From UBA1926 sp002337215 (GTDB taxonomy: Bacteria > Planctomycetota > Phycisphaerae > Phycisphaerales > UBA1924): a DNA stretch of 64,000 nucleotides. The stretch is from contig CAXBAF010000012.1 in assembly GCA_963973795.1 (NCBI GenBank), forward strand, positions 1-64,000, written 5' to 3'. The translations under genes and the position numbers were made by a program. Below, in pieces: positions 20,117 through 29,124 of the stretch. The notes below the pieces were generated by a model. The model had not been told where the DNA came from, ran no database searches, and saw only the letters and a program-made list of their open reading frames with translations. Numbering within the stretch: the first letter of the stretch is position 1; each line of letters begins with the position of its first letter.

Positions 20117-22111
20117 GATCGGCTCGATCCGCGCGACGGGCCTCGCCTGGGGGCTCACGGCGATCAGATCATCGCGGCCCGCGAGCCAGAGCACCGCGGC
20201 GTCGAAGAACTCGGGGTTCCCGGGGTTGGTCAGCACGCCGCGCCCCGCGAGTGTCTGCTGCGAGCGCCACGCACGATCGAGGAACCAGGTGTTGGAGCCG
20301 ACCGCGATGAGGCGGGTTGCCGATGTCGCGCCCGTGCGCTCGATGGCGACCGCGACGGTGAACGGGCCTCGGCGGTCGTCGCCCTCGGTATAGGTCGGCG
20401 CATCGCGGAGCAGGGCGCGCTGGGAACGGGGCGTGCGCCAGTAGGCGAGCCACTCCGATTCCGACCAGGACTGCGGGATATCGAGCGTGAGCAGCGGCTC
20501 GACCGTTGCCCGGTTGTCCTCGCCCTGTTCTCCGGACTCTCCCGCGTCCGCTCGCTCGATCGGGAGCGCCCATTCGATCGCAAACGGGAGCCCATCCACC
20601 GCGACGGCGACCGGGTTCGCGTCGGCCCGGGCGCTGTCCTGCAGCCCCGGGACGATCCGCATGTCCCACGCGGTCGCGGGGCCCAAGGCGGCGTTGGCGG
20701 TGCTGAGCACGGGCGCCGCCGAGCGCACGCGGACGCCGAACGGCTCGAGCAGCGCCGCGAGCGGGTCATCGTCACCGAAGGTCGGGAAGACCGACGGGTT
20801 CATACCGAGCAGGACGGGCCTGCCCTGTTCGATGAGCCCGCCGACCGCCTGCGCGACGCGGAGCGTGCGCTCGGTGCCGGGCTTGGATTCGGGGGCCCTC
20901 GGGTTCGACGTCGCGGCGCTGTCGGGGCTGATGACGGCGTAGACCACCGGGCGCTCACCCCGCGGGTTCAGGTCGGTGAGCGGGGGGGGCTGCTCGTCGA
21001 GCAGGACGGGCCATTCGGCGGCGTCGATGCCGGCCTTGCTCAGCCGTTCGATCAGCGCGGTCAGCACGCCCGCCTTGCCGACCCAGCGCTGGGCCTCGCC
21101 GTGCGTGAAGACCACGATCGGGCGCGCGTCGTCGGTCAGGACGGCGAGGCCCTGGGTCACGAGTTGCTCGGCCCGGATGCGCGCGTCGGCCTCGCCCGTG
21201 CGCTCAATCGCGGCGGTCGCGGGGGGCGGGTAGAACGCGTCGAGATCGAGGGAGACCAGGCCCGGCGCGCCGTCCGGGCGCACTGGCCCGATCAGCAGGG
21301 CGGCCTCGCCCGTCGCGAGGGCCTCGGCAACGCGGTCGAGATCGGTCGGGGGTGGGGCGGCGTTGGCGAGCGATTGGGCGCGCTCGCGGATGGTCGTGGC
21401 GAGCCGTGCGGCGTCGGCCGCCCGCGTGCGCGCCCGGGGCGGGACGGTCATCGCGCCGAGTTCGTCCTGCATGGTCTGGAACTGCGGGACGAGCTTGCCC
21501 GCGAAGTCGGCCAGCGCGCGCACGAGCGCGGACGGGTCGGGGTCCGCCGGTGCGAGCGTCTCATCGATCTGGCGTTTGGCGACGCGGGCGAAGGCGGCGA
21601 ACTCGCCGAGGCGGGCGGCGGCCTGGGGGTCGGCCGACGACGACTGGGCCGCGGCGGTCGCGGCAGCGTCGAGGCTGGTCAGATCCCACAGGAGCGAGCC
21701 GGCCTCCTTGCGGGCCCGCTCGGCGGCGGCGGTGCGTTGCTGTGCGCCCGATTCGTCGCGCGCTTCGAGCCGATCGATCAGGGCCTCGAACTGCTCGGGG
21801 CCGTCGGGGCCGGTCACGTCGATCACGGTGACCGAAAAATCGTCCGATGCGGCGTCGAGCGCGGCGAGGACGTCGTCGACGCGGTCGGCGTCGCGGCGGT
21901 CGAGCCGATCGCGGGCGACGGCGACAACGAGTTCGACCGGCACGTCGAGCGCGCGCAGGCGGGCGCGGGTCCGATCGGCGAGCTGGTGCTGACGCGTGAG
22001 GGTCAGGTCGAGGCGGACGTTGGTGTTGGTCGCGGCGATGGAGAGCGCGCCGGCGGCGATGAGCGATGCGGCACAGAAGAGGCCGGCCTTGAGGAGCGTC
22101 GTCGTGCGCAT
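20018..22111 (-). CDS. GldG-like ABC-transporter-associated membrane protein
   Basis: A 697-residue protein with an N-terminal helix (about 6-28, KAGLFCAASLIAAGALSIAA), a large extracytoplasmic region and a C-terminal helix (about 670-692) ending in WRLLRG. Its opening TNTNVRLDLTLTRQHQLADRTRARLRALDVPVELVV is typical of the GldG/DUF7088 type: a strand-turn pair after 'dlT..k.ysLs..T...L..L..pv'. In other bacteria these proteins partner with a GldA-type ATPase and GldF-type permease. Here those two genes lie directly upstream on the same strand, one base separating this start from the permease stop. GGGAGG precedes the ATG. The transported substrate is unknown. Confidence 0.78.
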   Translation of the reverse strand: MRTTTLLKAGLFCAASLIAAGALSIAATNTNVRLDLTLTRQHQLADRTRARLRALDVPVELVVAVARDRLDRRDADRVDDVLAALDAASDDFSVTVIDVTGPDGPEQFEALIDRLEARDESGAQQRTAAAERARKEAGSLLWDLTSLDAAATAAAQSSSADPQAAARLGEFAAFARVAKRQIDETLAPADPDPSALVRALADFAGKLVPQFQTMQDELGAMTVPPRARTRAADAARLATTIRERAQSLANAAPPPTDLDRVAEALATGEAALLIGPVRPDGAPGLVSLDLDAFYPPPATAAIERTGEADARIRAEQLVTQGLAVLTDDARPIVVFTHGEAQRWVGKAGVLTALIERLSKAGIDAAEWPVLLDEQPPPLTDLNPRGERPVVYAVISPDSAATSNPRAPESKPGTERTLRVAQAVGGLIEQGRPVLLGMNPSVFPTFGDDDPLAALLEPFGVRVRSAAPVLSTANAALGPATAWDMRIVPGLQDSARADANPVAVAVDGLPFAIEWALPIERADAGESGEQGEDNRATVEPLLTLDIPQSWSESEWLAYWRTPRSQRALLRDAPTYTEGDDRRGPFTVAVAIERTGATSATRLIAVGSNTWFLDRAWRSQQTLAGRGVLTNPGNPEFFDAAVLWLAGRDDLIAVSPQARPVARIEPISPGGLSVLRWSLIGGLPLTILAVGGVWRLLRG

Positions 22112-22112
22112 G

Positions 22113-22847
22113 TCAGCGGCCCTCCCGGACGGTGAGTGAGGCGTAGGCGCACGCGAGCAGGGCACCCGATGAGGCGCAGAAGAAGACGGCGTGCCGTGAT
22201 TCGAGGACCCCCGCGGCGAAGACGGCGGCGCGGTTCTGGATCGAGAGTTCGGCGAGGACGGGGAGCAGCCACGCGGGGGCGAACCGAGCCGCGGGCCCCG
22301 CGGCGACCATGACGAGCACGAGGGCGATGAGCGTGACCAGAAACGCGAGGACCTGCGAGTCGGTGGTGGTGCTGACGAGCAGCCCGACGGCGAGGTAGAG
22401 CATCGCGATCAGGATGAGCCCCAGGTAGCCCGACGCGATCGCGCCGGCGTCGAGCGGCGCGTCTGCGAGAAAAGCGAGGACGATGGGGTAGGCGAGTGTG
22501 GGGATGAGCATCGCGGCGACGGAGGCGAGGGCGCCCAGGAACTTGCCGCAGACGATGAGGGCCGGGCCGACAGGGGCGGTGGCGAGGGGCTCGATGGTGC
22601 CCGCCTTGTACTCCTCGCTGAAGAGGCGCATGGACAGGGCGGGCGCGACGATCATGAGGAGCCAGGCGGCGGGGGTAAAGAAGTAGCGGAGGGTCGCGGG
22701 CCCTCCCGGGTCGATGGTCTGGAGGGTGAAGAGGACGGCGGTGAGCAGCGCATAGAGGGCGGTGACGATCCAGCCGACGGGGGTGCGGAAGATGGACCCG
22801 ACCTCACGGCCCGCGATCGCGAGCAGCGGGCGCAGCGGGGGCTTCAT
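22113..22847 (-). CDS. ABC transporter permease, GldF-like (ABC-2 type)
   Basis: A 244-residue ABC-2 permease with six hydrophobic segments. It starts MKPPLRPLLAIAGREVGSIF, as in GldF-type permeases, and carries the conserved cytoplasmic segment MRLFSEEYKAGTIEPLATAPV (about 74-94) common to ABC-2 exporters of this group. It overlaps the upstream ATPase gene by four bases (ATGA) and is followed by the GldG-like gene after one base, so all three are co-translated. Gliding motility is only one of the roles known for such operons; here the operon is likely a general export or lipid-related system. Confidence 0.85.
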   Translation of the reverse strand: MKPPLRPLLAIAGREVGSIFRTPVGWIVTALYALLTAVLFTLQTIDPGGPATLRYFFTPAAWLLMIVAPALSMRLFSEEYKAGTIEPLATAPVGPALIVCGKFLGALASVAAMLIPTLAYPIVLAFLADAPLDAGAIASGYLGLILIAMLYLAVGLLVSTTTDSQVLAFLVTLIALVLVMVAAGPAARFAPAWLLPVLAELSIQNRAAVFAAGVLESRHAVFFCASSGALLACAYASLTVREGR

Positions 22848-23929
22848 GGTGCGCTCCCGTCTTGTTCGCCCGGGTCTGGTGCCGGGCCTGGTGCCGGTTC
22901 AGTTCCGGGATCTGATTCATGGTGGGCGGTGCGTTCGATGAGATCGACGACGCGTTCTTCGAGGGGAGCCGCGGTCGAGGCGAGGTGGCGGATGGGGCGG
23001 CCGATGCCGGCGAGGGCCCGGGCGAGGGCGGCCTGGGGGTCGTGGTCGGGCGTGGGCGCGCGGGCGGGGTCGGGGGTGATGGCGAGGCGGACCCAGCCTG
23101 GCGCGGCTTCGTCGGATCGGTTGGGAGCCGTCGACTTGGGGACGGGGGCGATGATGGAGCCGGCGCCAAGGGCGTGTGTGATCGCGTCGCGGAGGAGGCG
23201 CTCATCATCGGCGCTTTCCGTGTCGCGGCATTCGATCTGGATCGTGTCGGAGCGCCGCCCAACCTCGGCGGGCGGGCCGTCGGCGACGAGCCGGCCTCCG
23301 GCGATGACGAGGACACGCGCACAAGCGCGTTCGACCTCCGGGATGACGTGGGTGCAGAGCAGGACGGTGCGGTCGGCGGCGAGCTCGGCGATGAGGGCGC
23401 GGGTTGTGCGCATCTGGGCGGGGTCGAGCCCGTTGGTCGGTTCGTCGAGGATGAGCACGGGCGGGTTGTGGACGAGCGCGGCGGCGAGGCCGACGCGTTG
23501 GCGGTACCCCTTGCTCAGCGTGCCGATGCGTTTGTGCGCCATGTCGGTGAGCCGGCACTGGTCGAGGACGCGGGCGATGGCGGCCCGGCGCTCTCGGCGC
23601 GGGAGGGCGAATAGCTTGGCCCGATAATCGAGGTACTGCGCGGGTCGGAGTTCGGTGTAGAGAGGTGCGGACTCGGGGAGATACCCGAGGTTTCTGCGGG
23701 CGGCGACGGGGTCTGTCGGCGAATTGCCGCCGGCGACGGGGTGGCCGGCGAGGGTGATCGTGCCCGCGTCGGGGGCGAGGTACCCGGCGATCATGCGGAT
23801 GGTGGTGGTCTTGCCCGCGCCGTTGGGTCCCAGGAGCCCGGTCATCTGTCCGGGCTGGAGCTCGAACGAGAGGTCGCGGACCGCGCGGGTTTTTCCGAAG
23901 GACTTGGATGCGTGTTTGACGGTGATCAT
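22844..23929 (-). CDS. ABC transporter ATP-binding protein, GldA-like
   Basis: A 361-residue ABC ATPase. Walker A GPNGAGKT (34-41), the signature LSKGYRQRV, Walker B LILDEPTNGLDP and the H-loop CTHVIPEVERA are intact. The first 240 residues are the ATPase. The remaining 120 or so form a C-terminal extension with a Pro/Asp/Thr-rich stretch and a short conserved PIRHLASTAAPLEERVVDL motif near 318-336, typical of the regulatory tail in GldA/CcmA-like ATPases. It is the first gene of the three-gene leftward operon. Confidence 0.88.
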   Translation of the reverse strand: MITVKHASKSFGKTRAVRDLSFELQPGQMTGLLGPNGAGKTTTIRMIAGYLAPDAGTITLAGHPVAGGNSPTDPVAARRNLGYLPESAPLYTELRPAQYLDYRAKLFALPRRERRAAIARVLDQCRLTDMAHKRIGTLSKGYRQRVGLAAALVHNPPVLILDEPTNGLDPAQMRTTRALIAELAADRTVLLCTHVIPEVERACARVLVIAGGRLVADGPPAEVGRRSDTIQIECRDTESADDERLLRDAITHALGAGSIIAPVPKSTAPNRSDEAAPGWVRLAITPDPARAPTPDHDPQAALARALAGIGRPIRHLASTAAPLEERVVDLIERTAHHESDPGTEPAPGPAPDPGEQDGSAP

Positions 23930-24093
23930 GTGGTGGGCGGCGGGTGCGTGGTGGAAGGATACTCGCCGCGAGTGTGTTGGGTTCCTTTGGTGTGCTTCTG
24001 GGGGAATCTGCGTGCGTCTGCCGCGGCGGGCCGGGGTGTCGCTAGACTTGGCGGGATGACCCCGCGGCCTCTTGTGTCGATCGGCTCGGCGGG

Positions 24094-25968
24094 ATGAGAT
24101 CGGGACGCTTCGTGACGACGCGTGCTTCGGGCAAAGTGATCGCGGTGAACGGCAGGCCGATGCCGCCCGGCGTGGTCCGCGCGCTGATCGGTCACGGCGT
24201 GGACGGCTCGGCGTACGACGATGCGCTCGATCGGCTCGCCGGCGTGCTGCGAGACGGCGGGTACTCGGTCGAGTTGCTCGAGGCGTGCGACACGCGAGCG
24301 GCCCGCCCCGGGAGCGATCAGGCGGAGCTGCTGCTGCAGGCGATCGGGGAGGGCGTGTGCCTCGCGGACCGCGAGGGTGCGGTCCTTTGGTCGAACGATT
24401 TCTACGCGTCCATTGATGAGGCGAGCCGGGCGGATATCGGTGTGTGTCTGCGCGAGGCGCGGGACTGGTTCGACCAGCACTCGACGCGTCGGCGTGCGAA
24501 GTCGCGGGCGTTCGGCGGGATGAATGGCGGGAGTACTGGCGGGGGTTCGGGGGCCGGCTTCGGTTCCGGCCGGGACACGAGCCCCGGGGTGTGCCGGTTC
24601 GAGGTCGAGGTCTCGGAGAGCGATGTTGTCTACGAGCTGGAGATCACCCCGGCGGACGTGCACCAGGGCGAGGACGGCGAGGACGGTGAGAAGGGTGGAG
24701 GCGGCGGAGCCGGAGCGGGGGATCGCTCGGGCGAGGTCGGCGCCGGGCTGGTGCAGCGGATGGCGGTTGTGGTGCGGGACATCACGGCGTCGCGGCGGAC
24801 GATGCGGAAGCTCGACGCGATCGACCAGGCTGGGATCGAGCTGGTCCGCCTCGACGCGAACGCGGTGCGCGAGCGGAACACGTACCAGCGTCTGGAGCTG
24901 ATGGAAGAGAAGATCGTGCGGCTGATGCACGACGTGCTCAACTACGACCATTTCGCGATCTTCCTGATTGACGAGAGCCGGCAGAAACTCGAACTGGTCA
25001 TCAGCGCGGGGCTCCCCGACGAGATCCACGATCTGGATCTGTCGCCGGAGAAAGAAGGCAGCGGCATCAGCGGGATGGTCGCAGCGACGGGGAAGACGTA
25101 TGTCTGCCGGGACGCGGCGAGCGACGAGCGGTTCATCCCGGGGCTTTCGGGGGCGCGGTCGAGCTGCACGGTGCCGTTGCAGATGCACGACCGGGTGATC
25201 GGGATCATGGATGTCGAGAGCCAGAGCGCGAACGTGTTCACGGACGCGGAGCGGCAGTTCCTCGAGATCTTCGCGCGGTACATCGCAATCGCGTTGCACA
25301 TGCTGGACCTGCTGGTGGTCGAGCGGAGCGCGACGAACCTGTCGGTGAGCGGGCGTGTCGGCGGGGAGCTGGAAGAGCCTTTGGCGGACATCGTCAAGGA
25401 GATCGACGCGCTGGGCGGGACGATGATCGACCCGACGAAGGCGGGGCACCTGGCGCGGATCCGCGAGGACGTGGACGCGATCCGCAGCCGGATCGCGAAC
25501 GTGGCGCAGGGGCCCCAGACGCTGCTGGGTGTGGACCGGGCGTTGAGCGATAAGAAGGACGACCCGGTGCTCAAGGGCAAGCGGGCGTTGGTGGCCGACG
25601 ACGAGCACAAGATCTGCAAGGTGATCGGCGCGGTGTTGCGTTCGCGCGGGTGCGCGGCGGACGTGGTGATGGACGGTCAGTCGGCGATCGATGCGCTCAA
25701 GCGGGTCGCCGCGGACGGTGACGAGCCGAAGTACGACATCGTGATCAGCGATATCCGGATGCCGAACCGGAACGGGTACGAGGTGTTCAGCGCGGCCAAG
25801 TCGCTCGACGATTCGATCCCAGTGATCCTGATGACGGGGTTCGGGTACGACCCGCATCACTCGATCGTGCGGGCGAGCCAGGAGGGGATGTCGGGCGTGC
25901 TGTTCAAGCCGTTCGATATCGAGCAGTTGATCGAGGCGATGCACGACGCGATTGCGGAGACGGAGTAG
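24094..25968 (+). CDS. PAS-like/GAF/response-regulator receiver protein
   Basis: A 624-residue soluble sensory protein. Residues 80-160 look like a PAS-type domain (LLQAIGEGVCLADREGAVLWSND). Residues about 280-425 form a GAF domain (LMHDVLNYDHFAIFLIDE ... GISGMVAATGKTYVCRD ... SCTVPLQMHDRVIGIMDVES ... FARYIAIAL). Residues about 496-620 are a CheY-like receiver: the phosphoacceptor is Asp553 (DIVISDIRMP), with KPFDIEQLI near the end. There is no histidine kinase or output domain, so it may be a phosphorelay sink or scaffold. A Gly/Glu-rich, low-complexity stretch lies near 140-220. It is divergent from the ABC operon (164 bases apart) and convergent with prmC. Confidence 0.85.
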   Translation: MRSGRFVTTRASGKVIAVNGRPMPPGVVRALIGHGVDGSAYDDALDRLAGVLRDGGYSVELLEACDTRAARPGSDQAELLLQAIGEGVCLADREGAVLWSNDFYASIDEASRADIGVCLREARDWFDQHSTRRRAKSRAFGGMNGGSTGGGSGAGFGSGRDTSPGVCRFEVEVSESDVVYELEITPADVHQGEDGEDGEKGGGGGAGAGDRSGEVGAGLVQRMAVVVRDITASRRTMRKLDAIDQAGIELVRLDANAVRERNTYQRLELMEEKIVRLMHDVLNYDHFAIFLIDESRQKLELVISAGLPDEIHDLDLSPEKEGSGISGMVAATGKTYVCRDAASDERFIPGLSGARSSCTVPLQMHDRVIGIMDVESQSANVFTDAERQFLEIFARYIAIALHMLDLLVVERSATNLSVSGRVGGELEEPLADIVKEIDALGGTMIDPTKAGHLARIREDVDAIRSRIANVAQGPQTLLGVDRALSDKKDDPVLKGKRALVADDEHKICKVIGAVLRSRGCAADVVMDGQSAIDALKRVAADGDEPKYDIVISDIRMPNRNGYEVFSAAKSLDDSIPVILMTGFGYDPHHSIVRASQEGMSGVLFKPFDIEQLIEAMHDAIAETE

Positions 25969-25992
25969 GACCGGCTCGGTTGGTGCGGCCGA

Positions 25993-27033
25993 TCAGGAAT
26001 TCTTGAGCAACAGGACGCGGTCGTAGCCCTCGTGGTCTTTGAGGATCACGGGGTTGGTCCAGCCGTGCGCGCGTGCGTGGTCGGCGGCGTCGGCCGCGGT
26101 GGCGTCGGCGAGTTCGATCATGAGCGACCCGCCCTCGGCGAGGAGTGGGCTGGCGCGTTCGATGAGTGTGCGCACGAACGTGAGCCCGTCGGGGCTGGCG
26201 CGGAGGGCGAGGTGGGGCTCGTGGTCCTTGACGTTGGGCTCGACGGCGTCCCACTCGTTGTCCGGGATATAGGGAGGGTTGGCGAGGATCCAATTGAAGG
26301 GGGCTTCTCCGGCGAGCGGTGCGAGCAGGTCGCCTTCTCGGAGATCGATCCGGTCGGCGACGGCGTGTCGCTCGGCGTTCTCCTCCGCGAGCGCGAGCGC
26401 GTCGGGGGAGATGTCGGTGGCGATGAGTTGGGCGTGGGGGAGGTTCTTGGCGAGCGCGACGGCGATGCAGCCGGACCCGGTGCAGATGTCGGCAACGCGG
26501 ATGGGGTCCGGTGCGGGTGCTTTCGGGCGCGGGTGCGCGGGGGGCGACTCGTGTTCGGCGTTGGTCTGCTCGTGGTCTGACGGTTCCGGGTCGGCCGCTG
26601 TCGGGTCGGGTGCCTCTGTCTGGATCACCGGGTCTGGTTCGGGCAGTGCGTTGGCGCGGCGGTCTGACTGCAGGACATGCTCGAGGATGGTCTCGGTCGA
26701 GGGGCGGGGGATGAGCGCGCGCCGGTCGGCCTTGAGGTCGAGGCCGAAGAACCGGGCTTCGCCGGTGAGGTACTGGATGGGCTCGTGATTCAGTGCGCGC
26801 TTCACGAGATCGCGGAGGGTCTCACGCTCGGCGGGCGAAGCGGGGCGGTCCTGTTCCATATAGAGACGGAGGCGTTCGCACTCGAGCACGTGCGATAACA
26901 GGATCTCGGCGGACAGGCGGGGGCTGTCGAGGCCGCGTTGCTCAAAGGTCTGCGACATCCACTGCAGGAGGCGGCGGGTGGTCCAGGGGTCCTGGTTCGT
27001 CGGGGCCTGGGGTGTGTGCGGGGTGGTGGTCAT
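25993..27033 (-). CDS. prmC: peptide chain release factor N5-glutamine methyltransferase
   Basis: A 346-residue methyltransferase that modifies the GGQ glutamine of release factors. The N-terminal domain (20-105, EPIQYLTGEARFFGLDL) and the SAM-binding core are intact: motif I DICTGSGCIAVA (183-194) and catalytic NPPY (252-255). Unusually, a Pro/Glu/Asp/His-rich segment of about 50 residues (125-176) separates PRPSTE from motif I, where normal PrmC has only a short link. This makes the protein about 60 residues longer than usual (E. coli 277). The start lacks a clear Shine-Dalgarno site. Confidence 0.9.
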   Translation of the reverse strand: MTTTPHTPQAPTNQDPWTTRRLLQWMSQTFEQRGLDSPRLSAEILLSHVLECERLRLYMEQDRPASPAERETLRDLVKRALNHEPIQYLTGEARFFGLDLKADRRALIPRPSTETILEHVLQSDRRANALPEPDPVIQTEAPDPTAADPEPSDHEQTNAEHESPPAHPRPKAPAPDPIRVADICTGSGCIAVALAKNLPHAQLIATDISPDALALAEENAERHAVADRIDLREGDLLAPLAGEAPFNWILANPPYIPDNEWDAVEPNVKDHEPHLALRASPDGLTFVRTLIERASPLLAEGGSLMIELADATAADAADHARAHGWTNPVILKDHEGYDRVLLLKNS

Positions 27034-27128
27034 TCATCGAAGCGTACGGGGCCGGCGGCTCGGGCGGCGGCGGGTTGCGTTGTGCCGGAGTGAGCGGGGC
27101 GAACGGGCTGGATTGAGTCGGGATCAGG

Positions 27129-27143
27129 AAAATCGGAGATTTT
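27129..27143. promoter_or_regulatory. short palindrome upstream of the cytochrome peroxidase gene
   Basis: AAAATC-GGA-GATTTT is a perfect 6-bp inverted repeat with a 3-base centre in an otherwise GC-rich divergent region between prmC and the peroxidase gene. It could be an operator or the AT-rich part of a promoter. No protein partner can be named. Confidence 0.2.
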
Positions 27144-27249
27144 GCGACGGAATTGGCAATGGTGTGCCTGAGTCTCCGTTGGAGGGGGCAGTGGGGGTGT
27201 GGTCGCCGCCGGTTCTCGTGCCGGGGCCTTTGGTTCGAGGAGTCTCGGC

Positions 27250-29124
27250 ATGTTGAAGAGAGTGGAAGAGGCCGCGCATGCGGCCGTCGTGTCTTTGTGC
27301 ACAACGGGGCGGCGGGATCTGCGGACGGTTCTCGGCGTGCTTGCGCTGGTTCCCGGTTCGGCGGCGTTTGCGCAGGGCGGCGGCGGTGTGCCTCCGCTGC
27401 CTGCGGTCGAGTTCCCGGCCGAGAATCCGTTCAGTGAGGCGAAGCGGGTGCTCGGGAAATTGCTCTTTTACGAGGAGCAGTTGTCGGCGGACAACACGAT
27501 CGCGTGCGCAACCTGTCATATCCCGGCCGCGGGCGGGGCGGACCCGAGGCTCGCGGTGCACCCGGGACCGGACGGGGTGCTCGGGAATGCGGACGATCTG
27601 AATACGTCTCCCGGCGTGATCCGGGCGGACGCGGCCTCGTCGTACGACCCCGATCCGATCTTCGGGCTCGATCGGCAGCTGACGGGCCGGGCGGCGAACC
27701 CTTCGATCATGGCGATGTTTGCCGATGAGTTGTTCTGGGACGGGCGGGCGACGAGCCGGTTCGAGGACCCCGAGACGGGCGAGACGGTGATCGCGAGCGG
27801 CGGCGCGCTGGAGAGCCAGGCGGTGGGGCCGATCGTTTCGGATATCGAGATGGCGCACATGGACATGGAGTGGGAGACGGTGACGGCGAAGCTGGAGGAG
27901 GCCGTGCCTTGGGCGCTGGCGAGCGACCACCCGGCGGACGTCGCGGCGGTGCTCGAGAGCGAGCCCGGGTATCCCGAGCTGTTCGCCGACGCCTTCGGCG
28001 ATGACGCGATCACGGCGGCGCGGATCGGGATGGCGATCGCGACATTCGAGCGGACACTGCTGGCGGACGACACACCGTGGGACCGTTTCATCGCGGGGCA
28101 GGCGGGCGCGATGACACCTCGGCAGCAGCAGGGGTGGCAGGTGTTCCAGGGTTCCAACTGCCGCGTGTGCCACGTGCCGCCCATGTTCACGGATCACAGT
28201 TTCCGGAACCTGGGTCTGCGCCCGAACAACGAAGATATTGGTCGGCGGGAAGTGACCGGGAACCCGGCGGACCAGGGGAAGTTCAAGACGTCGACGCTTC
28301 GGAACGTGGGGCTCAAGCCGACGTTCATGCACACCGGCGGCCTGACGGATATGAACGCGGTGCTCGCGTTCTATCGCGGCCCCGGAGCGGGGGGGAACCC
28401 GAACCGGGATCCGCTTCTGCCCTCGCCGATCCCGCCCCAGGCGACCCCGGCGGTGATCGATTTTCTTGAGAATGCGCTGACCGATGCGCGGGTTGCCAGC
28501 GAGACATTCCCGTTCGATCGGCCTGTCTTGCGGAGCGAGATGCCCGCGAACCCGGCGGTTTCGGGGGCCGGGCTCGCGGGGAGCGGCGGGGTTGTTCCGC
28601 GGATGATCGCGGCGTGCCCGCCGAACATCGGCAACGGCGACTTCAAGATCGGTCTTGATCGGGCGCTCGCGGGTGTGACGGCGCAGGTCGCGATCTCGAT
28701 GTTGCCCCCGGTGGGCGGGATCGTGCTCGCGGATGACACGAGCGGGCCGATCGCGGTCGAGGGCATCGGCGCCGGGAACGGGTTCGCGACGTTCCGGTGG
28801 CCGATCCCGGCTGACGCATCGCTGGATGGGCAGACGGTCTGGATGCAGTGGCGGATCGATGACCCGTTCGCGCCGGGCGGCACCGCGTTCTCCCCGGTAG
28901 CGGAGGTGACGCTGTTCTGTGGCGGTCGTTGCCCCGGAGGGGCGGGCGGGTGCCCCGCGGATCTCGCGGCGCCCGAGGGCGTGCTCGATCTCGCGGATGT
29001 CAGCGCGTTCGTCGTGGGGTTCACATCGGGCGGCGGGGTCGCGGATCTCGCGGCACCCGAGGGCGTGCTGGACCTTGCGGATGTGAGTGCGTTCGTGGTG
29101 TCGTTCACGGGGGGCTGCCCCTGA
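27250..29124 (+). CDS. exported dihaem cytochrome c peroxidase with dockerin-like tail
   Basis: A 624-residue precursor. The signal peptide ends near residue 41 (GSAAFA, then Q). Two c-type haem sites are present: CATCH (Cys86, Cys89, His90) and CRVCH (Cys304, Cys307, His308), in the layout of the CcpA/MauG family, which reduces H2O2 or oxidises partner proteins outside the membrane. Residues 445-560 form an extra beta-rich domain. The last 60 residues hold two near-identical repeats (DLAAPEGVLDLADVSAFVV) ending in TGGCP, the dockerin-like tail seen in four other proteins here. CGAGGAG lies seven bases before the ATG at 27250; an upstream in-frame start is less likely. Confidence 0.88.
   Translation: MLKRVEEAAHAAVVSLCTTGRRDLRTVLGVLALVPGSAAFAQGGGGVPPLPAVEFPAENPFSEAKRVLGKLLFYEEQLSADNTIACATCHIPAAGGADPRLAVHPGPDGVLGNADDLNTSPGVIRADAASSYDPDPIFGLDRQLTGRAANPSIMAMFADELFWDGRATSRFEDPETGETVIASGGALESQAVGPIVSDIEMAHMDMEWETVTAKLEEAVPWALASDHPADVAAVLESEPGYPELFADAFGDDAITAARIGMAIATFERTLLADDTPWDRFIAGQAGAMTPRQQQGWQVFQGSNCRVCHVPPMFTDHSFRNLGLRPNNEDIGRREVTGNPADQGKFKTSTLRNVGLKPTFMHTGGLTDMNAVLAFYRGPGAGGNPNRDPLLPSPIPPQATPAVIDFLENALTDARVASETFPFDRPVLRSEMPANPAVSGAGLAGSGGVVPRMIAACPPNIGNGDFKIGLDRALAGVTAQVAISMLPPVGGIVLADDTSGPIAVEGIGAGNGFATFRWPIPADASLDGQTVWMQWRIDDPFAPGGTAFSPVAEVTLFCGGRCPGGAGGCPADLAAPEGVLDLADVSAFVVGFTSGGGVADLAAPEGVLDLADVSAFVVSFTGGCP

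Noticed and set aside
23926..25944. A 672-codon minus-strand open frame opposite the GAF/receiver gene
   Set aside because: The plus strand carries unmistakable GAF and receiver motifs; the antisense frame has none.
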